From the NCBI RefSeq assembly GCF_000719335.1, contig NZ_JOGB01000059.1, positions 1 through 46,030 of the forward strand: a stretch of 46,030 nt of DNA, in the 5' to 3' direction. A model generated the notes under the pieces. It was not told where the DNA came from. It did no database searches and saw only the letters and a list, made by a program, of their open reading frames with translations. A program made the translations under genes and the position numbers. Source of the stretch: Streptomyces sp. NRRL S-87. Lineage in GTDB: Bacteria; Actinomycetota; Actinomycetes; Streptomycetales; Streptomycetaceae. Of this stretch, positions 1-7,953 are shown piece by piece (position 1 is the stretch's first letter; each line of letters opens with the position of its first letter).

Positions 1-18
1 CCACCCCACTCACCCCCC

Positions 19-64
19 ACCCGCACCCGCACCCGCACCCGCACCCGCACCCGCACCCGCACCC
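19..64. repeat. ACCCGC hexamer tandem repeat
   Basis: Seven perfect tandem copies of ACCCGC (19-60) are followed by a partial copy (ACCC, 61-64). The array ends 3 bases before the NsrR-like operator of the flavohaemoglobin gene, so copy-number change would alter spacing to any upstream element. It is non-coding. Confidence 0.9.
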
Positions 65-67
65 AAA

Positions 68-90
68 AATACGCATCTCAGATACCAATT
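68..90 (+). promoter_or_regulatory. NsrR-type operator upstream of flavohaemoglobin gene
   Basis: A 23-bp imperfect palindrome centred at 79 has left arm AATACGCATCT and right arm AGATACCAATT; 8 of 11 positions are complementary. It resembles the sites bound by the nitric-oxide-sensing Fe-S repressor NsrR in front of Streptomyces hmpA genes. It ends directly at the ribosome-binding site (AAGGTAAGGA, 91-100), so a bound protein would probably block the promoter or early transcript. The match is by eye; no nsrR gene is in the window. Confidence 0.65.
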
Positions 91-107
91 AAGGTAAGGA
101 GCCCCCG

Positions 108-1298
108 TTGCTTTCCGAGAAGTCGACCGCGACCGTCCGCGCCACCCTCCCCGCCGTCGGGGCGGCCATCGGCGAGATCACGGAACTCTTCTACGCGCGA
201 CTGTTCACCGCCCACCCGGAGCTGCTGCGCGACCTGTTCAACCGCGGCAACCAGGCGGCCGGCCTCCAGAAGCAGGCGCTCGCCGGCTCGATCGCCATGT
301 TCGCCACCCACCTCGTCGAGCGCCCCGACACCCGACCCGACGTCATGCTGAACCGCATCGCGCACAAGCACGCCTCGCTCGGCGTCACGCGCGAGCAGTA
401 CGCGGTCGTCCACGAGCACCTCTTCGCCGCGATCGTCGAGGTGCTCGGCGAGGCCGTCACCCCCGAGGTCGCCGAGGCGTGGGACGAGGTCTACTGGCTG
501 ATGGCGAACGCCCTGGTCGCCATCGAGGCCCGGCTCTACGCCGAGCAGCAGGTCGCCGCGGGTGACGTGTGGCGGGAGTGGCGGGTAGCCGGCCGGATCG
601 AGGAGACCGCCGACTGCGCCACGTTCCAGCTGGTCCCGGCGGACGGCGCACCGGCCCCGGACTTCCGGGCCGGCCAGTACGTCTCCGTCCAGGTGGCACT
701 GGCCGACGGCGCCCGGCAGATCCGCCAGTACAGCCTCTCCACCGCGCCCGGTTCCCCGGTGCGCGCCATCACCGTCAAGCGGGTCCACGGCGGCGCCACC
801 CCGGACGGCGAGGTGTCGAACCACCTGCACGCGCACGTCCGGGCCGGCGACACCCTGCGGGTCTCCGCACCGTACGGCGACCTGGTCCTCGGCGACTCGA
901 CCGCCCCGGTGCTGCTCGCCTCCGCCGGGATCGGCTGCACCCCGATGCTGTCGATGCTGGAGCACCTCGCGGAGACCGGGCACCGGGCGCCGGTGGTCGT
1001 CGTGCACGCCGACCGCTCCCCCGCCGACCACGCACTGCGCGCCGACCACCGCCGACTGACCGGCAAGCTCGCCGACGCGGCCGCGCACTTCTTCTACGAG
1101 CAGGGCGCCGAGGAGGGCGACCGCACGGGGCTGGCCGACCTCGACGCCCTCCCGCCGCTGGCCCCGGGCACCCGGGCGTACCTGTGCGGGCCGCTGCCCT
1201 TCATGCGCGCAGTGCGAGAGCAGCTGCTGGCGCGGGGGGTCCCGGCCGCCGACATCCACTACGAGGTCTTCGGCCCTGACCTCTGGCTCGCGTCCTGA
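108..1298 (+). CDS. hmp: flavohaemoglobin (nitric oxide dioxygenase)
   Basis: The 396-residue protein has the three-part flavohaemoglobin layout. An N-terminal globin domain (about 1-140) carries the distal Tyr29, a Gln near 54 and the proximal haem His88 in the AHKHAS segment. An FAD-binding domain with RQYSLS follows (about 240), then an NAD-binding domain with GIGCTPML. The family oxidises NO to nitrate with O2 and NADH in the cytoplasm. The start is TTG at 108, chosen for the good SD AAGGTAAGGA 7 bases upstream and for the globin beginning at residue 1. The NsrR-like palindrome just upstream fits NO-inducible control. Confidence 0.93.
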   Translation: MLSEKSTATVRATLPAVGAAIGEITELFYARLFTAHPELLRDLFNRGNQAAGLQKQALAGSIAMFATHLVERPDTRPDVMLNRIAHKHASLGVTREQYAVVHEHLFAAIVEVLGEAVTPEVAEAWDEVYWLMANALVAIEARLYAEQQVAAGDVWREWRVAGRIEETADCATFQLVPADGAPAPDFRAGQYVSVQVALADGARQIRQYSLSTAPGSPVRAITVKRVHGGATPDGEVSNHLHAHVRAGDTLRVSAPYGDLVLGDSTAPVLLASAGIGCTPMLSMLEHLAETGHRAPVVVVHADRSPADHALRADHRRLTGKLADAAAHFFYEQGAEEGDRTGLADLDALPPLAPGTRAYLCGPLPFMRAVREQLLARGVPAADIHYEVFGPDLWLAS

Positions 1299-1484
1299 CC
1301 GTGCGCCGCTGTGCCGCGCCCCCGCCCCAGGGGGCGCCGGCACCACCCCCTCATTCTCACGGAACGTGTCCGAATCGGCTCGCACGGTAACCGAACGAGG
1401 TTTGCCGGAACTTCCACTTCCGGTAGACCCGCCGTACGAGGCGGTGCGCGTCCGGCGGCCGCCACGTCGGCGAAGGAGGCCGCG

Positions 1485-2075
1485 ATGTCCCAGCCCATGT
1501 CCGCGGACGGGTTCAAACGGGCGCTGGTCGGCGAGGGCCTGACGGTGGTGGAGGTGGGCCACTGGCGCACCCACAACCGCAACCACAAGGGCCCCTGGGG
1601 CCCGGTCCACGGGGTGATGATCCACCACACGGTCACCCGCGGCACCGCGTACACGGTCGCGCTCTGCCGCGACGGCGACAGCCGCCTGCCCGGCCCGCTC
1701 TGCCACGGCGTGATCACCAAGGACGGCCGGGTGCACCTGGTCGGCTACGGCCGCACGAACCACGCGGGCTCCGGCGACCACGACGTGCTGGCGGCGGTGA
1801 TCGCCGAGAAGGGGCTGCCGCCCGACAACGAGCGCGGCACCGACGGCAACCGCTACTTCTACGGTTTCGAGTGCGAGAACCTCGGCGACGGGGAGGACCC
1901 CTGGCCGGCCGTGCAGCTCGACTCCATCGCCCGGGCCGCGGCCGCCGTCTGCCGCCACCACGGCTGGACGGAGCGCTCGGTGATCGGACACCGGGAGTGG
2001 CAGCCGGGGAAGGTCGACCCGCTGGGCTTCACGATGGCCTCGCTGCGGGCCCGGGTCCGCGAGCGCCTGAAGTGA
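1485..2075 (+). CDS. PGRP-family N-acetylmuramoyl-L-alanine amidase
   Basis: This 196-residue protein is a single Amidase_2/PGRP-type domain. Candidate zinc ligands and catalytic residues include His47/His48 (IHHT), His74 (CHG) and the C-terminal GHREWQPGKVDP segment (His169, Lys176, Asp178). The family cleaves the amide between MurNAc and L-Ala of peptidoglycan. No signal peptide, membrane segment or wall-binding domain is visible, so it looks cytoplasmic or exported by lysis, as for phage-type endolysins. ATG 1485 was chosen over upstream codons because AAGGAGG lies 6 bases before it. A hairpin follows the stop directly. Confidence 0.82.
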   Translation: MSQPMSADGFKRALVGEGLTVVEVGHWRTHNRNHKGPWGPVHGVMIHHTVTRGTAYTVALCRDGDSRLPGPLCHGVITKDGRVHLVGYGRTNHAGSGDHDVLAAVIAEKGLPPDNERGTDGNRYFYGFECENLGDGEDPWPAVQLDSIARAAAAVCRHHGWTERSVIGHREWQPGKVDPLGFTMASLRARVRERLK

Positions 2076-2077
2076 CC

Positions 2078-2095
2078 GGGCCCGTGAGCGGGCCC
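2078..2095 (+). terminator. hairpin after amidase gene
   Basis: GGGCCCG and CGGGCCC pair around the loop TGAG, beginning 2 bases after the amidase stop. The 7-bp GC stem has no T-run, as is common for Streptomyces terminators. Confidence 0.55.
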
Positions 2096-2306
2096 CTGAA
2101 AAGCCCCAGGGCCACGGTGTCGGACGGGACCCTCAACCCGCCCGGCACCGCAGCCCGGAGTTGCTTCGGCCGAAGGGTGTGCGGTCCCTGCGGCCGGTGG
2201 GGAGGCCACCTGCGCGGTCAGGGCAGAACGCGCGGCGTACCTCGCTCCGTCCTCCTGTGCGGGGAGGGCGGAAGCACGTCGTATCACCTTGCGACGACAC
2301 GAGCAT

Positions 2307-2322
2307 TGTGGACTAGACCATT
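2307..2322. promoter_or_regulatory. candidate DasR-responsive element (dre-like) upstream of histidine kinase
   Basis: The core TGGACTAGACCA (2309-2320) differs by one base from the ideal dre core TGGTCTAGACCA. It lies in the 372-bp gap between the amidase (ends 2075) and the kinase start (2448). The rest of that gap shows only the terminator hairpin and no gene. The match is by eye; binding by DasR is inferred. Confidence 0.4.
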
Positions 2323-2447
2323 CTGTCCTGTCCATCCAAGAACAGGGACCAGCGGCCCGTCACTTCCTCCAACATACGCGGCGCACCCCCGGTCTGGGTA
2401 TTCCCCACGGCGATTCTCCCAGCGAAAGCCCAGGTACCCTCGGCCAT

Positions 2448-3926
2448 GTGCCCTCCATGAACGACCTCGTACGCCAGCACACCGCGCTCAGTGAGACCGA
2501 GCTGGAGTGGCTGCACATGCTCGTCTCCGAGTGGCAGCTGCTCTCCGACCTCTCGTTCGCCGACCTCGTGTTGTGGGTGCCCACCCTGGACGGCACCCGG
2601 TACGTCTCCGTCGCGCAGATGCGCCCGAACACCGGGCCCACCTCCTACCAGGACGACATGGTCGGCCACCTGGTGCCGCGCGGCCGCCGCCCGCTGCTCG
2701 ACGCGGCGCTCGACGAGGGCCGGATCGTGCGCGAGGGAGACCCGGAGTGGCGCGAGGAGGTGCCGGTCCGCGTGGAGTCGATCCCGGTACGGCGCGAGGG
2801 CCGGGTCCTCGGGGTGATCGCCCGCAACACGAACCTGCTGACGGTACGGACACCGAGCCGGCTGGAGCTGACCTACCTCCAGTCCGCCTCCGACCTGGCG
2901 CAGATGATCGCCGCCGGAACGTTCCCGTTCCCGGGCCAGCAGGTCGACATGGACGCCTCGCCGCGGGTCGGCGACGGGCTGATCCGCCTGGACGCCGAGG
3001 GCGTGGTCACGTACGCCTCCCCCAACGCGCTCTCCGCCTACCACCGCCTGGGCCTGGCCTCCGACCTGGTCGGCCAGCACCTGGGCACCATCACCGCCGA
3101 ACTCGCCCCCTCCCGCGGACCGGTCGACGAGGCCCTGGTCAAACTGGCCAGCGGCTGGGCCCCGCGCGAGACGGAGATCGAGGCGAACGGCGGGGTGATC
3201 CAGCTCCGGGCGATTCCGCTCAAGCCCAAGGGAACCCGGATCGGTTCTCTGGTCCTGTGCCGGGACGTGACCGAACTCCGCCGCCGCGAGCGGGAGTTGA
3301 TCACCAAGGACGCCACCATCCGGGAGATCCACCACCGGGTGAAGAACAACCTCCAGACGGTGGCGGCGCTGCTTCGCCTGCAGGCCCGCCGGATGGACTC
3401 CCCCCAGGGCCGCGAGGCACTCAACGAGGCGGTGCGGCGGGTCGGTTCGATCGCCATCGTCCACGAGACGCTGTCCCAGAACCTGGACGAGCGGGTGGAG
3501 TTCGACGAGATCGCCGACCGCGTGATCGCGATGGTCGCGGAGATCTCGCCGGGCAAGGTGGACTGCCGGCGGCTCGGCCGGTTCGGCATCCTCGACGCGG
3601 AGGTCGCCACCCCGCTCTCGATGGTGCTGACCGAGATCCTGCAGAACGCGCTGGAGCACGCCTTCGCCCCGGGCGAGCGCGGCACCGTCGAGGTCTCCGC
3701 GTCCCGCAGCGGCCACGGCCGCGACGACCAGCGGCTGCTGATCACCGTGCTGGACGACGGGCGCGGCCTGCCCGAGGGGTTCGACCCGCAGCGGGCGGGG
3801 AACCTGGGCCTGCAGATCGTACGGACCCTCGTCGAGGGCGAGCTGGGCGGCAGCTTCGACATGCTGCCCGGCCCCGACGGCGGCACCAAGGTGGTCCTGG
3901 ACGTCCCGGCGACGTCCCAGAAGTAG
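2448..3926 (+). CDS. pdtaS: PdtaS-type sensor histidine kinase
   Basis: This 492-residue cytoplasmic kinase has a GAF-like N-terminal region (about 1-160), a PAS-like domain (about 175-285), a HisKA_2 dimerisation domain whose H-box reads IHHRVKNNLQ (phosphorylatable His296), and a C-terminal HATPase (EILQNALEHA N-box, DDGRGLP and NLGLQI). There are no membrane segments. Known relatives (PdtaS of actinobacteria) phosphorylate an RNA-binding ANTAR regulator, PdtaR; none is adjacent here. GTG 2448 was preferred because family members begin MPSMNDL; ATG 2457 is an alternative. The gene converges on wblE with a shared hairpin terminator between them. Confidence 0.88.
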   Translation: MPSMNDLVRQHTALSETELEWLHMLVSEWQLLSDLSFADLVLWVPTLDGTRYVSVAQMRPNTGPTSYQDDMVGHLVPRGRRPLLDAALDEGRIVREGDPEWREEVPVRVESIPVRREGRVLGVIARNTNLLTVRTPSRLELTYLQSASDLAQMIAAGTFPFPGQQVDMDASPRVGDGLIRLDAEGVVTYASPNALSAYHRLGLASDLVGQHLGTITAELAPSRGPVDEALVKLASGWAPRETEIEANGGVIQLRAIPLKPKGTRIGSLVLCRDVTELRRRERELITKDATIREIHHRVKNNLQTVAALLRLQARRMDSPQGREALNEAVRRVGSIAIVHETLSQNLDERVEFDEIADRVIAMVAEISPGKVDCRRLGRFGILDAEVATPLSMVLTEILQNALEHAFAPGERGTVEVSASRSGHGRDDQRLLITVLDDGRGLPEGFDPQRAGNLGLQIVRTLVEGELGGSFDMLPGPDGGTKVVLDVPATSQK

Positions 3927-4002
3927 CGGCGGAACCGGCCTCCCGCGGGCCGGTCACGCAGTGTGATCATGGCGGTTCCGCCGGCCGCCCCCGCACAGCA
4001 CT

Positions 4003-4034
4003 GAGCCCCGGACCGTGGTGACGGTCCGGGGCTC
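4003..4034. terminator. bidirectional terminator between pdtaS and wblE
   Basis: GAGCCCCGGACCGT (4003-4016) pairs perfectly over 14 bp with ACGGTCCGGGGCTC (4021-4034) around the loop GGTG. It lies between convergent genes and can serve both. Confidence 0.85.
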
Positions 4035-4096
4035 AAGAGCACGTTGCTGAGCGCTACGGGTGCTACGCGCTGCGGCTCGAGGCTCGAAAGTCGATG

Positions 4097-4354
4097 TCAG
4101 GCGCTGGCGTTGCGCGCCCGGTTGCGAGCGGCGCGGCGCTTCATGGCGCGGCGCTCGTCCTCGCTGAGGCCGCCCCAGACGCCGGAGTCCTGGCCGGACT
4201 CGAGCGCCCACTGCAGGCACTGCTCCATGACGGGGCAGCGGCGGCAGACGGCCTTGGCTTCCTCGATCTGCAGCAGCGCAGGACCGGTGTTGCCGATGGG
4301 GAAGAACAGCTCGGGGTCTTCCTCACGACAAACGGCGTTGTGACGCCAGTCCAT
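4097..4354 (-). CDS. wblE: WhiB-family iron-sulfur regulator WblE
   Basis: The 85-residue Wbl protein has the four cluster-binding cysteines Cys9, Cys37, Cys40 and Cys46, the GVWGG turn near 58-63, and a basic C-terminus (MKRRAARNRARN) for DNA contact. Wbl proteins carry an O2/NO-sensitive [4Fe-4S] cluster and usually act by binding the primary sigma factor. The ATG at 4354 starts the conserved MDWRHNAVC sequence and has a GAGGT-like SD. Longer upstream in-frame readings have no family similarity. WblE is the housekeeping Wbl of actinobacteria (WhiB1-like); the assignment rests on sequence recall and on the neighbouring pdtaS. Confidence 0.92.
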   Translation of the reverse strand: MDWRHNAVCREEDPELFFPIGNTGPALLQIEEAKAVCRRCPVMEQCLQWALESGQDSGVWGGLSEDERRAMKRRAARNRARNASA

Positions 4355-4669
4355 GGCTGCTACCTCTCTTGTGTGTCTTGCACGGTGCTTGTGAATGTGA
4401 ACGCTTTCACGAATCCCTACGCGAGGGAAGGGCCGACGCCCAGGTGTTCCCTGGTGCGGTCCGATTCGTGGAGGGGTTCTGGCGGTTATGGGGGCCGGTT
4501 GTGCGGGCTGTCCCGATCGCCATGTAGAGATTCGCAAACCTCGGACGGGGATACAACCCCTTCCGGAAAGTTTTTTTTGATTCGTCGGTGTCGACTAGGT
4601 CACAGCCGTACTTCTATGGGGTGGACCCGCGCCTAAACGTTCGACTGAAAGGACTTTGGGCTCTTCTAC
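4355..4669. other. wblE upstream region
   Basis: This 315-bp gap has no gene. It should contain the wblE promoter, read leftward. A 14-bp inverted repeat GTGAACGCTTTCAC (4397-4410) lies 43 bases upstream of the wblE start and is a candidate operator. A run of eight T (near 4571-4578) is unusually AT-rich for this DNA. On the wblE strand it is an A-tract that could act as an upstream promoter element. Confidence 0.5.
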
Positions 4670-5638
4670 TCACACAATCACACGCAGTGCACGGCGTACG
4701 CCTGTGAACCGCACGCTCGTACGCAGTCCGAGGTGGTCCCCGTCCATCTGGAAGGGAAGGGGTGCCTTCGAATGCAAGGTGAAGTCCGTCAGATCGTGCA
4801 GAGAGACCGCATGCTTGCCCTGCGGACCGCGCTCAGGAGTCGAGGTCAGGAGCTGCGTCGCGTACCGCGCGATCGCCGGAGTTGACAAACGGTCCAGGCC
4901 AAGCACGTCAAGTGCGGTGTCGAAGGACGCCTCCGGGGACGCATACAGGGGCTTGTTGCCCAAATAGGTCCACGGTGACGTATTGCACACTATCGACAGC
5001 ACCAGGTCACGAACCGGCTCCGCGTCCGGCCGCTCCAGCGTGATCGTGCCGTGCCGCCGGTTCGGCTCCTCCAGGAACTGGCGCACGAGCTGCCGTACGT
5101 ACAGGGCGTGCGTCGAGCGCTTCCCGCGCTCCCGCTGCTGCTCCACCCGGCCCACGACCCCCGCGTCGAAGCCGAAGCCCGCGCAGAAGGTGAACCAGCG
5201 CGCCGGCACCGACTCGTCCTCGCTCCCCGGCGCACCCGCCGCCAGGCCCAGCCCCACGGTCCGCTCCCGCCGCTCGCGCAGCGCGTCCAGGATCGCGCCG
5301 GTCGCCTCGACCGGGTCGTTCGGCAGCCCGAGCGCCCGCGCGAACACGTTGGTGGACCCGCCGGGCACCACGGCCAGACCGGGCAGCCGGTCGGGGTCCG
5401 GCCCCTCGTGCAGCAGTCCGTTCACGACCTCGTTGACCGTGCCGTCCCCGCCGAGCGCGACCACCAGGTCGACGTCGCCGCCCTGCGCCGCCTTCCGGCC
5501 CAGGTCGCGCGCGTGCCCCCGGTACTCGGTGGTCACCGCATCCAGCTTCATCTCGCTGGCCAGGGCGTGGATCAGGACGTCGCGCACGCGCGCACTGGTG
5601 GTGGTAGCCGCCGGATTGACCACGAGGAGTGCACGCAT
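4670..5638 (-). CDS. diacylglycerol kinase family lipid kinase
   Basis: This 322-residue protein has the N-terminal DAGK catalytic fold: Rossmann-like start RALLVVNPAA, the nucleotide loop GGDGTVNEVVNG (residues 63-74) and PGGSTNVFARALG. A C-terminal half follows with the FCAGFGFDAGVV stretch typical of YegS/DgkB-like kinases. The family phosphorylates diacylglycerol or related lipids with ATP at the inner membrane face. The start ATG 5638 (MRALLVVNP) was chosen because the fold begins there; an upstream in-frame ATG adds six residues only. It is divergent from the small membrane protein gene at 5711. Substrate is not predictable from sequence. Confidence 0.88.
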   Translation of the reverse strand: MRALLVVNPAATTTSARVRDVLIHALASEMKLDAVTTEYRGHARDLGRKAAQGGDVDLVVALGGDGTVNEVVNGLLHEGPDPDRLPGLAVVPGGSTNVFARALGLPNDPVEATGAILDALRERRERTVGLGLAAGAPGSEDESVPARWFTFCAGFGFDAGVVGRVEQQRERGKRSTHALYVRQLVRQFLEEPNRRHGTITLERPDAEPVRDLVLSIVCNTSPWTYLGNKPLYASPEASFDTALDVLGLDRLSTPAIARYATQLLTSTPERGPQGKHAVSLHDLTDFTLHSKAPLPFQMDGDHLGLRTSVRFTGVRRALRVIV

Positions 5639-5710
5639 GAGCGCCAGATTACCCACCCGTCACCCCGGCGCACAGGCGGGTCGCCCGCCGCCCGCGGCTA
5701 CCCTGCTGGG

Positions 5711-6154
5711 GTGAGTACGAAGCAGACCCCCACCCCCGCGGAGCCCGCCGCCCCCGGCCCGGTACCCGCCCGGCTGACCGCCGCCGCGGCACTGACGGCC
5801 TTGGAGGGCCTCGCGCTCGCGGGCCTCGGCGTCTGGATGCTGCTGGCCGGCGTCCTCGGACACGTCGACTCGGTCCAGCAGGCGGAGACCGGCGGCGTCA
5901 CGCTCATCGCCCTCGCCGCACTGCCGCTCGCCGCCGCCCGCGGACTGCGGCTGCGCCGCAAGTGGAGCCGCGGACCCGCCATGATCACCCAGGTGATGGC
6001 GCTGCCGGTGGCCTGGACCCTGTACCAGACCGGCGGGGCGATGATCGCCGCCGCGGCCGCCCTGGCCGCCGCCGCCGGCACCGTCGCATGGTTGCTGGTC
6101 CATCCGGAGACCACCCTGGCCCTGACCACGACGGCGACCGCCGGGGCCGAGTAG
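5711..6154 (+). CDS. small four-helix membrane protein
   Basis: The 147-residue protein has a Pro/Ala/Thr-rich cytoplasmic N-terminus (about 1-25), then about four hydrophobic segments (residues about 25-45, 55-75, 90-105 and 110-130), and a short Thr/Ala tail. I recognise no enzymatic motif. The start is GTG 5711; the same frame stays open far upstream, but that part is a shadow of the opposite-strand lipid kinase. It sits between the lipid kinase and sigH, a neighbourhood I recall from other Streptomyces, where it is an uncharacterised integral membrane protein. Confidence 0.75.
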   Translation: MSTKQTPTPAEPAAPGPVPARLTAAAALTALEGLALAGLGVWMLLAGVLGHVDSVQQAETGGVTLIALAALPLAAARGLRLRRKWSRGPAMITQVMALPVAWTLYQTGGAMIAAAAALAAAAGTVAWLLVHPETTLALTTTATAGAE

Positions 6155-6191
6155 GACCAGGAACGACGGGTCCCGGGACGGAACGACGCGA

Positions 6192-6252
6192 CCCGGGAAC
6201 GACGGATCCCCCGGGGAGGAGCAGTCCTTCCCGGGGGATCCGTCGTTCCGGG
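6192..6252. terminator. long hairpin terminator between convergent genes
   Basis: The left arm (6192-6215) and right arm (6230-6252) pair over about 23 bp with one bulged base, around a 14-base loop. It lies between the membrane protein gene and sigH, which converge, so it probably ends both transcripts. The left arm belongs to a run of three GGAACGACG repeats (near 6160, 6178 and 6197). Confidence 0.8.
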
Positions 6253-6285
6253 ACCGTCCGGCCCCGGACGCGTACGCGTCGGCCC

Positions 6286-7263
6286 TCACTCCTCCACGAG
6301 GAGCTTGTCCCGCAGCTGCGCCAGCGTCCTGGCCAGCAGCCGCGAGACGTGCATCTGCGAGATCCCGACCTCCTGCGCGATCTGCGACTGGGTCATGTTG
6401 CCGAAGAACCGCAGCAGCAGGATCCGCTTCTCCCGCGGCGGCAGTCCCTCCAGCAGCGGCTTGAGGGACTCGCGGTACTCGACCCCCTCCAGCGCCTCGT
6501 CCTCCGCGCCCAGGGTGTCCGCCACCGCCGGGGACTCGTCGTCCGTGTCCGGCACGTCCAGCGACAGCGTGCTGTACGCGTTGGCCGACTCCAGACCCTC
6601 CAGCACCTCCTCCTCGGAGATGCCCAGCCGCTCCGCGAGCTCGTGCACCGTCGGGGAGCGACCGTGCTGCTGGGAGAGCTCCGCGGTGGCCGTGGTCAGC
6701 GCCAGCCGCAGCTCCTGGAGGCGCCGGGGGACCCGTACGGCCCAGCCCTTGTCGCGGAAGTGCCGCTTGATCTCGCCGACCACCGTCGGGGTGGCGTACG
6801 TGGAGAACTCGACCCCGCGGTCCGGATCGAACCGGTCCACCGACTTGATCAGGCCGATGGTCGCCACCTGGGTCAGGTCGTCCAGCGGCTCGCCGCGGTT
6901 GCGGAACCGCCGCGCCAGGTGCTCGACCAGCGGCAGGTGCATCCGCACGAGCCGGTTGCGCAGCTCCGCCCGCTCCGGGGAACCCTCGGGGAGCCCCCGC
7001 AGCTCGACGAACAGCGCCCGCGCCCCACTGCGGTCGCGGGGGTCGCTCGCCGCTGCCGCCACCTCGTTCTCGGATTGCTCGTTCTCGCTCATAGGGCCCG
7101 CCCGTCGCTCCGCCGAGTCCAAAAAGCCGTCGTCCGCGGGGTGCGGCCGGGCGTGCTGCTGCTCCGGGATGCCCCCGCCGGCGGCATGCGCCACCCGTGG
7201 CCGCCCCCGGAACCCGTCCGGAGGGACCCCCGCGCCCCGCACCGGGGCCTCCTCGCCGCTCAC
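6286..7263 (-). CDS. sigH: SigB/SigF-type stress sigma factor SigH
   Basis: The sigma core is the last 268 residues. It has region 2 (DDLTQVATIGLIKSVDRFD and FSTYATPTVVGEIKRHFRD), region 3 (HGRSPTVHELAERLGIS) and region 4 (LPPREKRILLLRFF, then QSQIAQEVGISQMHVSRLL). The chosen GTG at 7263 overlaps the prsH stop as GTGA, implying translational coupling, and adds 57 residues. Third positions in that extension are almost all G/C, consistent with coding. An internal ATG at 7092 gives the 268-residue form; S. coelicolor SigH is known in several sizes. The family directs osmotic/general stress and developmental genes and is held by the anti-sigma PrsH encoded just upstream. Confidence 0.9.
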   Translation of the reverse strand: MSGEEAPVRGAGVPPDGFRGRPRVAHAAGGGIPEQQHARPHPADDGFLDSAERRAGPMSENEQSENEVAAAASDPRDRSGARALFVELRGLPEGSPERAELRNRLVRMHLPLVEHLARRFRNRGEPLDDLTQVATIGLIKSVDRFDPDRGVEFSTYATPTVVGEIKRHFRDKGWAVRVPRRLQELRLALTTATAELSQQHGRSPTVHELAERLGISEEEVLEGLESANAYSTLSLDVPDTDDESPAVADTLGAEDEALEGVEYRESLKPLLEGLPPREKRILLLRFFGNMTQSQIAQEVGISQMHVSRLLARTLAQLRDKLLVEE

Positions 7264-7673
7264 GCCGGACCGGGTCCCGCGCCGCGCTGTTTGTAGAGGC
7301 TGATACTGACCGTGCGGTCCTCGGCGACCGTCGACTCGACCTTGCCCGCCAGCGCGGACAGCACGGTCCAGGCGAACGTGTCGCGCTCCGGGGCGCGCCC
7401 GTCCGTGGTCGGCGCGGTCACGGTCACCTCCAGTGAGTCGTCCACCAGCCGGAAGACGCAGCTGAGGACGGAGCCGGGGACGGCCTGCTGGAGCAGGATC
7501 GCGCACGCCTCGTCGACCGCGATACGCAAATCCTCGATCTCGTCGAGGGTGAAGTCCAAACGTGCCGCGAGGCCGGCCGTGGCCGTACGCAGCACCGACA
7601 GGTATGCACCCGCGGCCGGCAGCCGGACTTCGACGAAGTCCTGGGTCCCGGGCTCGCCCGCGATCTGGGACAC
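7260..7673 (-). CDS. prsH: anti-sigma factor PrsH (UshX)
   Basis: The 137-residue protein is a single HATPase_c_2 (RsbW-like) domain. An N-box-like VDEACAILL follows EDLRIA (about 47-61), and later DTFAWTVLSALAGKV precedes a VSISLYK strand. RsbW-like proteins bind and inhibit SigB-type sigma factors and are released by anti-anti-sigma factors. The canonical N-box Asn is not obvious (the segment reads DEAC), as in other Streptomyces PrsH-like sequences. GTG 7673 was chosen for the GGAGG SD 5 bases upstream; TTG 7685 in frame is an alternative. It overlaps sigH by 4 bp and is surely co-transcribed with it. Confidence 0.88.
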   Translation of the reverse strand: MSQIAGEPGTQDFVEVRLPAAGAYLSVLRTATAGLAARLDFTLDEIEDLRIAVDEACAILLQQAVPGSVLSCVFRLVDDSLEVTVTAPTTDGRAPERDTFAWTVLSALAGKVESTVAEDRTVSISLYKQRGAGPGPA

Positions 7674-7953
7674 CCTCACCTCCAAGGTGGTACGAGCTGA
7701 AGTTCGCCGGTGACGCTATCGCGATCCGAGCGGTCGTGTCGCGGCGCCCCCATCCCGCGGACGTGACTGATGGTAAGCCCACGGGTACGCACAGTGGCTA
7801 GGGGTGTGCGGTCCCAAATCGGGGGAACCGGCGGAGGGTTGACCTACCCCGCAGCCAGGGGCCTCACACGGCCCCCGGAACACGGTCCCGGAGCACGGTC
7901 CCGGAGCACCGTCCCCGGACCGCCGGCCCGGACGTACCCGAGAAGGTCACGGC

